A stretch of DNA of 64,000 bases from Streptomyces sp. NBC_00287 (GTDB taxonomy: Bacteria; Actinomycetota; Actinomycetes; Streptomycetales; Streptomycetaceae), in the NCBI RefSeq assembly GCF_036173105.1, contig NZ_CP108053.1, positions 4,030,001 through 4,094,000 of the forward strand, read 5' to 3'. Each line of letters starts with the position of its first letter. Within the stretch, counting starts at the first letter, position 1. Shown piece by piece: positions 36,458-44,612 of this stretch. Below the pieces are notes generated by a model. It saw nothing but the letters and a program-made list of their open reading frames with translations, was not told the DNA's origin and did no database searches. Both the position numbers and the translations under genes were made by a program.

Positions 36458-37518
36458 GAACTCGCTACCTCTCGCAGTCGCTCGGCCGCGCGCTCCGGCG
36501 GCACGTCGTTGATGAACACGCTCATGCCGGACTCGGAACCCGCGAGAAACTTCAGCTTGCCGGAGGTGCGGCGGATGGTGAAAAGCTCGAGGTGAAGCGC
36601 GAAGTCGTCGCGGACCACGCCGTCGAACTCCTCCAGCGCGCCGAACGGCGCCTGATGCCAGGCGGCGATGTACGGCGTCGGAGAGTCTCCCTCACCGAAG
36701 ATCCGGTCGAAGCGCTTCAAGAGTTCCAGATAAACCTGGGGAAATTCTGAGCGCGCGTCCTCGTCCAGGCCCAGCAGATCCGGCACCCGGCGGCGCGGGT
36801 ACAGGTGGACCTCGTACGGCCAGTGCGCGGCGTAGGGCACGAACGCGACCCAGTGTTCACTCGCGAGGACGACCCGCTCGTCGGCGAGTTCACGCTCCAG
36901 GACGGCGTCGAAGAGGTTGCCGCCGCCGGTGGCCTCCTTGTGCTGGGCGGCCTGGCGCAGCATCAGCGCGGTGCGCGGGGTGGTGAAGGGGTACGCGTAG
37001 ATCTGCCCGTGCGGATGCCCGAGGGTCACGCCGATCTCGGCGCCGCGGTTCTCGAAGCAGAACACCTGCTCCACGGAGGGCAGATGGGACAGCTCGGAGG
37101 TCCGGTCGGTCCAGGCGTCCAGCACCAGCCGTGCCTGCTCCTCGGTGAGGTCCGCGAAGGAGGCGTTGTGATCGGAGGTGAAGCAGACCACCTCACAGCG
37201 GCCGGAGTCACCGGCGAGCGAGGGGAAACGGTTCTCGAAGACCACGACGTCGTACGACGAGTCCGGGATCTCGCTCAGCCGCTCGCCCTGCGAGGGGCAC
37301 AGCGGGCACTCGTCGGCCGGCGGGTGATAGGTCCGCCCCTGCCGGTGCGAGGCGATGGCGACCGAGTCGCCGAGCAGCGGATCCCGCCTGACCTCGGACG
37401 TCGTGACGGTGCGCTCCAACGGCCGCCGGTCCACGGCGTCCCGCACGCGGTCGTCGCGCAGGTCGTAGTAGATCAGCTCGCGACCGTCGGCCAGTCGGGT
37501 CGAGGTCTTCTTCACCAC
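36454..37518 (-). CDS. galT: Galactose-1-phosphate uridylyltransferase
   Basis: Exchanges the uridylyl group between UDP-glucose and galactose-1-phosphate. The 354-residue product has the zinc-type CPLCPS motif, and the catalytic HPHGQ with the uridylylated His. It is the first gene of galT-galE-galK. AGGAG stands four bases before GTG 37518; a second GTG follows at once and could be used instead. Decamer repeats lie immediately upstream. Confidence 0.95.
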   Translation of the reverse strand: MVKKTSTRLADGRELIYYDLRDDRVRDAVDRRPLERTVTTSEVRRDPLLGDSVAIASHRQGRTYHPPADECPLCPSQGERLSEIPDSSYDVVVFENRFPSLAGDSGRCEVVCFTSDHNASFADLTEEQARLVLDAWTDRTSELSHLPSVEQVFCFENRGAEIGVTLGHPHGQIYAYPFTTPRTALMLRQAAQHKEATGGGNLFDAVLERELADERVVLASEHWVAFVPYAAHWPYEVHLYPRRRVPDLLGLDEDARSEFPQVYLELLKRFDRIFGEGDSPTPYIAAWHQAPFGALEEFDGVVRDDFALHLELFTIRRTSGKLKFLAGSESGMSVFINDVPPERAAERLREVASS

Positions 37519-37530
37519 CGGGCTCCTTCA

Positions 37531-37560
37531 CTCAAACATAAGTAAACACAAGTAACCACA
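37531..37560 (-). promoter_or_regulatory. Three decamer direct repeats in the galT promoter region
   Basis: On the minus strand TGTGGTTACT, TGTGTTTACT and TATGTTTGAG follow each other at exact 10-base period, directly before the galT ribosome-binding site. TTGACC further upstream could be the -35 hexamer. Helical-period repeats across a promoter suggest an operator. Galactose-inducible control of the gal operon is known in Streptomyces lividans and S. coelicolor; whether these are its sites is inference. Confidence 0.5.
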
Positions 37561-37626
37561 ACTCGACAGCGGGGTCAACGCCGGAATCAAACAAAGTGCA
37601 CCAACAGAAGGGTTGAATGACTGCTC

Positions 37627-39315
37627 ATGCAAACCCCAGCAAAAGCCGCATATCTAGCCCAAGAACTACGGCTCCCCACCAACTGGCTCGACTACACGAT
37701 CCTCGGCATCTACTTCGTCGTCGTCCTGGGCATCGGCTTCGCGGCCCGCCGCTCGGTGAAGACGAGCCTCGACTTCTTCCTCTCGGGGCGCTCCCTGCCC
37801 GCCTGGATCACCGGTCTCGCGTTCATCTCCGCCAACCTCGCCGCCACCGAGATCCTCGGCATGGCCGCCAACAGCGCGCAGTACGGCGTCTACACCGTGC
37901 ACTGGTACTGGATCGGCGCCATCCCGGCGATGGTGTTCCTGGGCCTGGTGATGATGCCCTTCTACTACGGCAGCAAGGTCCGCTCGGTCCCCGAGATGCT
38001 GCTGCTGCGCTTCGACAAGTGGGCGCATCTGCTGAGTTCTGCGCTGTTCGCCTTCGCCGCCATCCTGATCTCCGGGGTGAACCTGTACGCCCTGGCGATC
38101 GTGGTCGAGGCGCTGCTGGGCTGGCCGCAGTGGGTGGCGATCGTGGTCGCGGGCGCCTTCGTGCTGGCGTACATCACGCTGGGCGGTCTCTCCTCGGCGA
38201 TCTACAACGAGGTGCTCCAGTTCTTCGTGATCCTCGCGGCCCTCATCCCGATCGTCGTGCTCGGTCTGAAGAAGGTCGGCGGCTGGGACGGTCTGACGGA
38301 CTCGCTCACAAAGACACACGGCGCCGACTTCACGACGGCGTGGGGCGGCACGGGCATCGGCAGCGACAACCCGCTGGGCGCCAACTGGCTGACGATCGTG
38401 CTGGGTCTGGGCTTCGTGCTGAGCTTCGGCTACTGGACGACGAACTTCGCGGAGGTCCAAAGGGCCCTGTCGGCGAAGAACCTCTCAGCGGCCCAGCGCA
38501 CCCCTCTGATCGCCGCGTTCCCGAAGATCTTCATCGTCTTCCTGGTGATGATCCCGGGACTGACGGCCGCGGCCCTGATCCCCGGCTTCGGCACCGAGGA
38601 GTCGGGCTACCAGTACAACGACGCGATCCCGTACCTGATGGAACAGCTGCTGCCCAACGGCGTGTTGGGCATCGCGGTGACCGGCCTGCTGGCGGCCTTC
38701 ATGGCGGGCATGGCGGCGAACGTCTCGTCCTTCAACACGGTGTTCACCAACGACATCTGGGCGCGGTACGTGGTGAAGGGCCGGGAGGACGGCTACTACG
38801 TCGGATTCGGCCGCCTGATCACGGTGATCGGAGTCTGCGCGTCGGTGGGCACGGCCTTCCTGGCCTCCTCCTTCTCGAACATCATGAGCTACCTGCAGAC
38901 GCTGTTCTCCTTCTTCAACGTGCCGATGTTCGTCGTCTTCATCGTCGGCATGTTCTGGAAGCGGGCGTCGGTGGTGTCCGGCTTCTGGGGCCTGCTGGCG
39001 GGCACGGTCGCCGCGATGCTCAATTACTTCTGGATCTACAAGCAGGGCATCGTCGACATCCCCTCCGACCAGGGCGCGAACTTCGTCTCGGCGATCGTGG
39101 GCTTTGTGGCGGGCGCGGTGGTCATGGTGGCGGTATCGATCTTCACCAAGCCGAAGCCGATGGCGGAACTCCAGGGCCTGGTCTACGGCACCCGCTCCCC
39201 CGGCATGTCCGAGCCGCCCGCGGAGGGCGACGACGCCTGGTACCGCAGCCCCGCCCTGCTGGGCTGGGGAGCGATCATCCTGGCCGCCGCCTGCTACATC
39301 CCGTTCTCGTTCTGA
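37627..39315 (+). CDS. Sodium:sugar symporter (SSS family), probably galactose-linked
   Basis: A 562-residue permease with about 14 membrane segments, including LDFFLSGRSLPAWITGLAFIS, GGLSSAIYNEVLQFF and NVSSFNTVFTNDIW, of the SGLT-like branch of the SSS family. It is divergent from galT across a 108-base region that carries the decamer repeats, so galactose uptake is the natural inference. GAAGGG lies 14 bases before ATG 37627; an ATG at 37617 has better spacing but opens a different frame with no family similarity. The 111-residue membrane gene follows 32 bases later. Confidence 0.88.
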   Translation: MQTPAKAAYLAQELRLPTNWLDYTILGIYFVVVLGIGFAARRSVKTSLDFFLSGRSLPAWITGLAFISANLAATEILGMAANSAQYGVYTVHWYWIGAIPAMVFLGLVMMPFYYGSKVRSVPEMLLLRFDKWAHLLSSALFAFAAILISGVNLYALAIVVEALLGWPQWVAIVVAGAFVLAYITLGGLSSAIYNEVLQFFVILAALIPIVVLGLKKVGGWDGLTDSLTKTHGADFTTAWGGTGIGSDNPLGANWLTIVLGLGFVLSFGYWTTNFAEVQRALSAKNLSAAQRTPLIAAFPKIFIVFLVMIPGLTAAALIPGFGTEESGYQYNDAIPYLMEQLLPNGVLGIAVTGLLAAFMAGMAANVSSFNTVFTNDIWARYVVKGREDGYYVGFGRLITVIGVCASVGTAFLASSFSNIMSYLQTLFSFFNVPMFVVFIVGMFWKRASVVSGFWGLLAGTVAAMLNYFWIYKQGIVDIPSDQGANFVSAIVGFVAGAVVMVAVSIFTKPKPMAELQGLVYGTRSPGMSEPPAEGDDAWYRSPALLGWGAIILAAACYIPFSF

Positions 39316-39347
39316 CTCTCCGATTTCGCGGGAGAATGTGAGAGACC

Positions 39348-39683
39348 ATGTCTGACCACTCCGAACACCACGGATACTCCGAAGAGGACGTCCAGCGGGA
39401 AGTCACCGAGCTGGAGGCCAAGTCGGCCACGGCCGCCCGCATCTTCGACCTGCGCCGCATCATCGGCGGCCTCTTCGTCCTCTACGGCGCGATCGTCACG
39501 ATCGCCGGCATCAACCCCTCGGACGCCACGCTGGACAAGGCGGAGGGCGTCAACATCAACCTCTGGACGGGCCTGGGCATGCTGCTGCTGGGCATCTTCT
39601 TCCTGGTGTGGCTGAAGCTGCGGCCTGTGGTTCCGCCGCCGCCGGAGGTCCTCGTACCGGACCAGGCGCCGAAGGACGAGTAG
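39348..39683 (+). CDS. Small two-helix membrane protein after the symporter
   Basis: A 111-residue protein with a hydrophilic, histidine- and glutamate-rich head (about 1-35), two membrane segments (about 40-58 and 74-92) joined by a 15-residue loop, and a proline-rich tail. It lies 32 bases after the symporter and is probably co-transcribed, perhaps as a small accessory subunit. Similar proteins are known only as hypothetical membrane proteins. A strong terminator follows. Confidence 0.78.
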   Translation: MSDHSEHHGYSEEDVQREVTELEAKSATAARIFDLRRIIGGLFVLYGAIVTIAGINPSDATLDKAEGVNINLWTGLGMLLLGIFFLVWLKLRPVVPPPPEVLVPDQAPKDE

Positions 39684-39717
39684 AGGGCACGGGAGTGCCT
39701 ACGACGGGAACACGGGA

Positions 39718-39749
39718 GTGCCTACGGCGGCAAAGGCGGCCGTAGGCAC
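39718..39749. terminator. Convergent terminator after the symporter operon
   Basis: GTGCCTACGGC (39718-39728) pairs perfectly with GCCGTAGGCAC (39739-39749) around a ten-base loop. The left arm belongs to a 16-base direct repeat (39689-39704 and 39711-39726), so an alternative hairpin with the first copy is also possible. It serves the plus-strand operon and the minus-strand regulator. Confidence 0.8.
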
Positions 39750-39755
39750 CCCGGT

Positions 39756-40442
39756 TCACGCCTCCGGTGGTGGCGACACCGGTCCCGCCCGGTCCAGCAG
39801 CCCCGTACGCGCCGCCAGGGCCGCCGCCTCCAGCCGTGAGCCCACCCCCAGCTTCATCAGGACCCGCTGGACGTGGGTCCGGGCCGTCGACGGGGCGATG
39901 CCCATGCCCGCCGCGATCAGGCGGGTGTCCTCGCCGTCGGCGACGCGGACCAGGACCTCCACCTCTCTCGGGGTGAGCATCTGGAGCAGGCGCTGGCCCT
40001 CGTCGTCCGGCTGGGCCGCCGGGTTCAGCAACTCGCTGAAGGCTCCCTGGAGCAGCTGCGGGGCCACCGCCGCCTCACCCGCCCTCGCCTTCATGATCGC
40101 CCGCTCCACTCCCTCGATGCGCTCGTCGTGCCGGACATAGCCCGAGGCCCCCGCCGCGAACGCCGCCGCGATCCCTCGTGGGCTGGGCACCGGACCCAGC
40201 ACCAGCACGGCCACCTGCGGCCGCTCCCGCTTGATCTTCACCACCGGGTCGAACATCCCCGGTTCGGCCGGGGTCGCCGTCCCCAGCAGGCACACCTCCG
40301 GTGCCCTCGTGATCACCAGCTCCGCCGCCCCCGCGGCCGGTGCCGCCGCGGCGAGCACCCGGTGCCCCCGCAGCTTCAAGGCCGAGGCCAACGCCTCGGC
40401 GAGCAATCGGTGGTCGTCGACCACCATGAGCCGAACTCCCAT
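39756..40442 (-). CDS. LuxR-type regulator with degenerate receiver
   Basis: A 228-residue regulator resembling the one ending at 32875. The receiver keeps the first acidic residues (LMVVDDHRLL), but the expected phosphoacceptor segment reads VCLLGTATPAEPG without the usual Asp, and the conserved Lys region reads YVRHDERI. Phosphorylation is therefore unlikely. The output domain is intact (LTPREVEVLVRVADGEDTRL, then APSTARTHVQRVLMKLGVGS). ATG 40442 has GGGGGG seven bases upstream and is preferred to 40481. No kinase is adjacent. It may respond to a ligand or act constitutively. Confidence 0.87.
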   Translation of the reverse strand: MGVRLMVVDDHRLLAEALASALKLRGHRVLAAAAPAAGAAELVITRAPEVCLLGTATPAEPGMFDPVVKIKRERPQVAVLVLGPVPSPRGIAAAFAAGASGYVRHDERIEGVERAIMKARAGEAAVAPQLLQGAFSELLNPAAQPDDEGQRLLQMLTPREVEVLVRVADGEDTRLIAAGMGIAPSTARTHVQRVLMKLGVGSRLEAAALAARTGLLDRAGPVSPPPEA

Positions 40443-40610
40443 CGAGCAACCCCCCAGTCCCCCCAATGGATCCCCACACACATCCCCAGGCGCACCCCCC
40501 TGGATGCCCCCGGAAGCTACACGCTTGTTCGACGTTGCGCTTCCCCTACTGGAGAGAAGTGCCCCGGATCGCCGAAAATCCTCTCATTCGAGGGTGATGA
40601 GCGGTAAGTG

Positions 40611-40644
40611 CACGGCCCCGCCCCTGAACAGGGACGGGGCCGTG
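40611..40644 (-). terminator. Hairpin terminator after the first PQQ-propeller gene
   Basis: CACGGCCCCG (40611-40620) pairs with CGGGGCCGTG (40635-40644), and the inner CCCT/AGGG continues the stem after one mismatch to a GAAC loop. It lies 31 bases beyond the stop of the gene at 40675. Confidence 0.75.
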
Positions 40645-40674
40645 GCCACAAGCGTTCGATCAGCTACCCGGCAC

Positions 40675-42534
40675 TCACTTCGCGCCGAACGCGATCACCA
40701 GATACTCCTCCTCGCCGCTGCTGGCGAGCTCGCTGGCGAAGACGTCCGACATGAACAGGCGGCCCTGGCTGTACAGGATCTCCGCGTAGTCGGGCAGCAT
40801 GCTCCGCTCCACGTCCATCACCGACTCCGTGGCCGGGTTCTCCATCAGCTTGGTCTCCTTGAAGGAGCCGCCGTCGATGGACACGATCTGGCCGCCCTTG
40901 TCGTACGGCCCGCGCTTGTACGCGATCAGGTTCGGGCCGTCCATGCGCAGCGGGACGAGCTCGTAGTCGTCACCGGCGTCGGCGCGCTGGCCGGTCTGCT
41001 TGCCGGTGGCCAGGTCGAAGGCGACGATCTCGTTGGTGTCGCTGTACTCGCCGGTGCCCTCGTGCTTCTCGGTCGGCAGATAGAGCTTGTCGTTGCCCAC
41101 CGCGAGCAGCCGGCACTCCTCGACCTTGGAGATGCCGTCGCAGGTGGCGTTGTACTGCTCGCCCGGCGCGGAAATCCGGGTGCGCAGCTTGCCGGTCTTG
41201 TTGTCGATGGCGAAGAAGTCCGAGATACCGCTTCCGTCACCGGCGGAGTCACCGACATCGGCGGCCACGACCAGCGGCTCGGTGGACACCACGCTCGCGT
41301 ACTCGATGCCCTCGCCCATCTTGTACTCGGAGATCACCTTCCCGGACTTCGGGTCGATGGTCTGGATGTGCAGCTGACGCTCGCCGTACTGACCGCACTT
41401 GCGCACCGCCACCAGCTTGGGGCCGCCCGCGTATCCGGCGTCGTAGCAGGTGTCGGTCGCCTTCGGGGCCCACAGCTGGTCGCCGGTGGCGATGTCGAAC
41501 GCGGCGCCGCCGCTGGTGCCGCCGACGGCGACGGTGCTCGCGCTGACGGTGACGTTGTCGAAGGGGATCGGCTCACCGCCGACGTCGACGGTCTTGGTCC
41601 ACAGCTTCTCGCCCGCCGCGAGGTCGATCCCCGCGACCTGGCTGCAGCCGTAGGAGGGCGTCGCCTTGGTGGGCATCTTCGGCTGGAAGGTGATCGCCGT
41701 CTTGTTGTCCTCGGTGGCGTGGTTGCTGCTCTGGCAGACCGGGCCGGGGAGCTTGATGGTCCACAGCTCGGTGCCCTTGTCGAGGTCGTAGCCGACGATC
41801 TCGGCGACGCCGGCCTTGGCGTACACCTTGTCGGTGATCCAGGAGCCGACCGTGGGGATCGTCCTGTCGTCCTTGACCTCGGGGGCCGGGACCTGGAAGA
41901 GGACCTCGGAGTTGGGGTCGGCGGGCACCTTCTCCGTCGCCTTGGTGGACGAGGTGCCGCCCGTGCCGCCGGTGTCGCCGCCCTTGTCGCCGCCACCGCC
42001 GGTGCCGCCGCTGGAGCTCGCGGTGTCGTCCTTGCCGCCCTCTTCACCGGAGGACGAGGCATACCAGACGCCGCCGCCGACGATCAGGGCGATGGCCACG
42101 ACCGCGGCCACGATGATGGCCAGTTGCGCGTTGATCTTCCGTCCGCCGGACGGGCTGCCCGCCTGGGGCTGCATCGGCATGGTCGGGCCGCCGGGGTAGC
42201 CGTAGCCGGGCTGCTGGCCGTACGGCGGGGTGGGGGGCTGGCCCGGATAGCCGTAGCCCTGCGGCTGCTGGGGCGCCTGCGGGGCCTGGGGGTAGCCGTA
42301 GGCGGCCGGCTGCTGCGGATAGCCGTAACCCTGCGGGGGCGCCGGGGGCTGGGACGGGGCCTGTGGGGGCTGCGGGGGCTGCTGCGGTGCTTGGGGTGCT
42401 TGGGGTGCGCCGAAGCCGGGCTGCTGGGCGGGCTGTTGGGGCGCGCCGAAGCCGGGCTGCTGCGGGGGCTGGTCCTGGGGCGGGCCGAAACCTCCCCCGG
42501 GCGGGGGCTGGTTGGGCGGCGGGGGCTGGGTCAT
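40675..42534 (-). CDS. Membrane-anchored PQQ-like beta-propeller protein (copy 1)
   Basis: A 619-residue protein: a cytoplasmic Pro/Gln/Gly/Tyr-rich head (about 1-130) with repeated GYGYP and PGFGAP units, one membrane segment (about 137-158, AIIVAAVVAIALIVGGGVWY), a Gly/Ser/Asp linker, then an extracellular beta-propeller (about 210-619) with PQQ-like blades such as DLDKGTELWTIKLPGP and DLAAGEKLWTKTV. No PQQ-binding enzymatic residues are evident, so a sensing or scaffolding role is more likely. A paralogue is encoded directly upstream on the same strand, 52 bases away. Confidence 0.82.
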   Translation of the reverse strand: MTQPPPPNQPPPGGGFGPPQDQPPQQPGFGAPQQPAQQPGFGAPQAPQAPQQPPQPPQAPSQPPAPPQGYGYPQQPAAYGYPQAPQAPQQPQGYGYPGQPPTPPYGQQPGYGYPGGPTMPMQPQAGSPSGGRKINAQLAIIVAAVVAIALIVGGGVWYASSSGEEGGKDDTASSSGGTGGGGDKGGDTGGTGGTSSTKATEKVPADPNSEVLFQVPAPEVKDDRTIPTVGSWITDKVYAKAGVAEIVGYDLDKGTELWTIKLPGPVCQSSNHATEDNKTAITFQPKMPTKATPSYGCSQVAGIDLAAGEKLWTKTVDVGGEPIPFDNVTVSASTVAVGGTSGGAAFDIATGDQLWAPKATDTCYDAGYAGGPKLVAVRKCGQYGERQLHIQTIDPKSGKVISEYKMGEGIEYASVVSTEPLVVAADVGDSAGDGSGISDFFAIDNKTGKLRTRISAPGEQYNATCDGISKVEECRLLAVGNDKLYLPTEKHEGTGEYSDTNEIVAFDLATGKQTGQRADAGDDYELVPLRMDGPNLIAYKRGPYDKGGQIVSIDGGSFKETKLMENPATESVMDVERSMLPDYAEILYSQGRLFMSDVFASELASSGEEEYLVIAFGAK

Positions 42535-42586
42535 GGTGTGGCTACCTCGGAAGGGGGGACGGCTCGGAACGGGACGTGGGAGCGGC

Positions 42587-44383
42587 TCACTTGCCGAAAG
42601 CGAGCATCAGCTTCTCCTTCGTCTCGTCGCTGCCGGACAGGCGCGTGGTCGACAGATAGAAGCGGCCGTCGATCCAGTCGTACGTCCCGGAGTAGAAGCT
42701 GTCCTCGATATCGGCGGTGCCCGCGGGGTTCTGGAGCAGCTTCGTCGGCTTGTGGCTGCTGCCCGCGGTCGGGATCGACACGACCTGCCCGCCCGACTCC
42801 CAGGACGGCTTGACGTAGGCGATGAGGTTTCCGCCCTCGATCTTCAGCGGCATCATCGACTCCTCCGCCGGGGACTTCACGCGCCACTTCTCCTTGCCGT
42901 TGGCAAGGCTGATCGCGACGATCTCATTGGCGCCGGTGGTGGCCTCGGTGGGCAGGTAGAGCGTCTTGCCGTCGGAGGCCACGCCGTTGCAGCCCCTCAG
43001 GTCACGCTGGAGGACGGCCCAGCCGCACTCGGGGGAGAAGCTCTCGTCGACGTCGACCTGCGAGGCGACGGAGCCGCCGGAGCCCAGCGTGGAGATGTTC
43101 CACGCGTTCTTCTCCTCGTTGGTGCTGTAGACGACCACCGGGTTCAGGGAGTAGACCCGCGCGACCGTCCAGCCCTTGTCGGGCTTCCAGGTCCACTTGA
43201 CCTTGCCGGTCTTCGGGTCGAGCTCCTGCACCTCGTCGTGCTCGTTGTTGCCGCCCGCGCCGCAGGACGAGACGGCGATCAGCTTCTCGCCGCCCGCGAA
43301 GGCGGCCGGGAAGCAGGCGTCGCCGTACTTCTTCTTGTCCCACATCTTCTTGCCGGTGGTGACGTCGTACGCGGTGCCGGACTGCGAGCGGCCCACCATC
43401 AGCGTGTTGCCGGTGATGGACATCTCGATCTGGAGCGTGCTGTCGAAGAGTTCACCGTCGGCGACCTCGCCCGTCCAGCCCTTCTCGCCCGTGTTCAGGT
43501 CGAGTTCCTGGAGCTGGTTGCACTCGGCGCGGTCGCTGCTGCCGCTCATGTACGCGATGACGACCTTGTCGTCGGCCGACTTCTCCGGGGTGACCGCGCA
43601 GATCTTCTCCGGGAAGGTGATCGCGTCCCAGGCGGGGGCGCCGTCACCGGTGTTGTAGGCGAAGACCTGCTTGTACGCCGCCTTCACCGCCGTCTTGTCG
43701 GTGATCCACATACCGGGGGCGTCGGCGCCGGAACCGGGCGCGTCGGGCGCCGACTTGTACCAGAGCACCTTCGCCTCACCGGCCTTGCGGCCCTCGTTGA
43801 GGTTCTCCGGGTCGTCGCCGCCGTCGCCGCTGCCGTCGCCCGGGTTGACGGGGTCGTCGGAGGCCTTGGGGTCGTCGCTCTTCTGCGCGACCGGCTTCTT
43901 CTTCTTGCCGCCGCCGTCGTCACCACTGGTCACCGCGAACACGGTGCCGCCGATGACGAGCAGCGCGGCCACCGCGGCGCCGATGACCAGCGCGGGCTTG
44001 CCCTTGAAGGGGTTGCGGGAGCCGGGCGGGGTGGGCGCGCCGGGGTACTGGGGCTGCTGCGGGTAGCCGTAGCCGGGCTGCTGGCCGTAGGGGCCGGGCT
44101 GCTGGGGCTGGCCGTAGGGGCCCGAACCGTACGGGCCGGGGGCGCCGTAGGGGCCGGGCTGTTGCGGCTGGCCGTAGGGGCCCGGGGCCGCGGCGGGCGG
44201 CTGCTGCGGGTAGCCGTAGCCGGGCTGGGGGGCGCCGGACGGCGGGCCCTGCGGAGGCGGCGGCGTCTGAGGCGGGCCCTGGGGTGGCGGCGGCGTCTGC
44301 GGTGCGCCGAAGCCGCCCTGCGGCGGCGGGTCCTGCGGCGCGCCGAAACCGCCGTTCGGCGGCTGGTTGGGCGGCTGGCTCAT
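42587..44383 (-). CDS. Membrane-anchored PQQ-like beta-propeller protein (copy 2)
   Basis: A 598-residue paralogue of the downstream gene with the same plan: a Pro/Gly/Gln/Tyr head (QQPGYGYPQQP), one membrane segment (about 130-150, PALVIGAAVAALLVIGGTVF), a Lys/Asp/Gly linker and an extracellular propeller with blades such as DLNTGEKGWTGEV and DPKTGKVKWTWKP. ATG 44383 is chosen over the frame start at 44443 because GGGGGA lies seven bases before it. The linker is strongly charged (GGGKKKKPVAQK), unlike copy 1. The two are likely one transcript. Function is unknown; proline-rich heads of this type occur in Streptomyces proteins next to Ser/Thr kinases, but no kinase is here. Confidence 0.82.
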   Translation of the reverse strand: MSQPPNQPPNGGFGAPQDPPPQGGFGAPQTPPPPQGPPQTPPPPQGPPSGAPQPGYGYPQQPPAAAPGPYGQPQQPGPYGAPGPYGSGPYGQPQQPGPYGQQPGYGYPQQPQYPGAPTPPGSRNPFKGKPALVIGAAVAALLVIGGTVFAVTSGDDGGGKKKKPVAQKSDDPKASDDPVNPGDGSGDGGDDPENLNEGRKAGEAKVLWYKSAPDAPGSGADAPGMWITDKTAVKAAYKQVFAYNTGDGAPAWDAITFPEKICAVTPEKSADDKVVIAYMSGSSDRAECNQLQELDLNTGEKGWTGEVADGELFDSTLQIEMSITGNTLMVGRSQSGTAYDVTTGKKMWDKKKYGDACFPAAFAGGEKLIAVSSCGAGGNNEHDEVQELDPKTGKVKWTWKPDKGWTVARVYSLNPVVVYSTNEEKNAWNISTLGSGGSVASQVDVDESFSPECGWAVLQRDLRGCNGVASDGKTLYLPTEATTGANEIVAISLANGKEKWRVKSPAEESMMPLKIEGGNLIAYVKPSWESGGQVVSIPTAGSSHKPTKLLQNPAGTADIEDSFYSGTYDWIDGRFYLSTTRLSGSDETKEKLMLAFGK

Positions 44384-44506
44384 CAGCGGTTCCCCCTTGT
44401 GACCGATGTGGCGCCGCGCTCTGTGGCGCTGCGTTTCCGCCACACCCGTTGTGTTCTCAGACGGTTCTCAGACGGCTCTTTCTATCACTCGGCACTGACA
44501 ACCCAC

Positions 44507-44546
44507 CGGGCCGGTCAACCCCTGTTCCCAAGGGACGACCGGCCCG
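44507..44546. terminator. Hairpin between the ABC-F gene and the propeller pair
   Basis: CGGGCCGGTC (44507-44516) pairs with GACCGGCCCG (44537-44546), with further pairing of CCC and GGG inside. It is 66 bases beyond the ABC-F stop codon and probably ends that message. Beside it an 11-base unit TTCTCAGACGG is repeated in tandem (44454-44475). Confidence 0.65.
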
Positions 44547-44612
44547 TGATACCGCCGTTACGTGCCTTCACGCGCCCTTCACGCCGTATACGCGTCCTGC
44601 GCGAACGAACCG

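Noticed and set aside
37617..39341. Alternative frame with a better-placed start before the symporter
   Set aside because: The frame gives a low-complexity product, while the frame from 37627 gives a clear SSS permease.
40231..42813. 860-codon plus-strand frame
   Set aside because: Antisense to the two PQQ-propeller genes; no recognisable domain.
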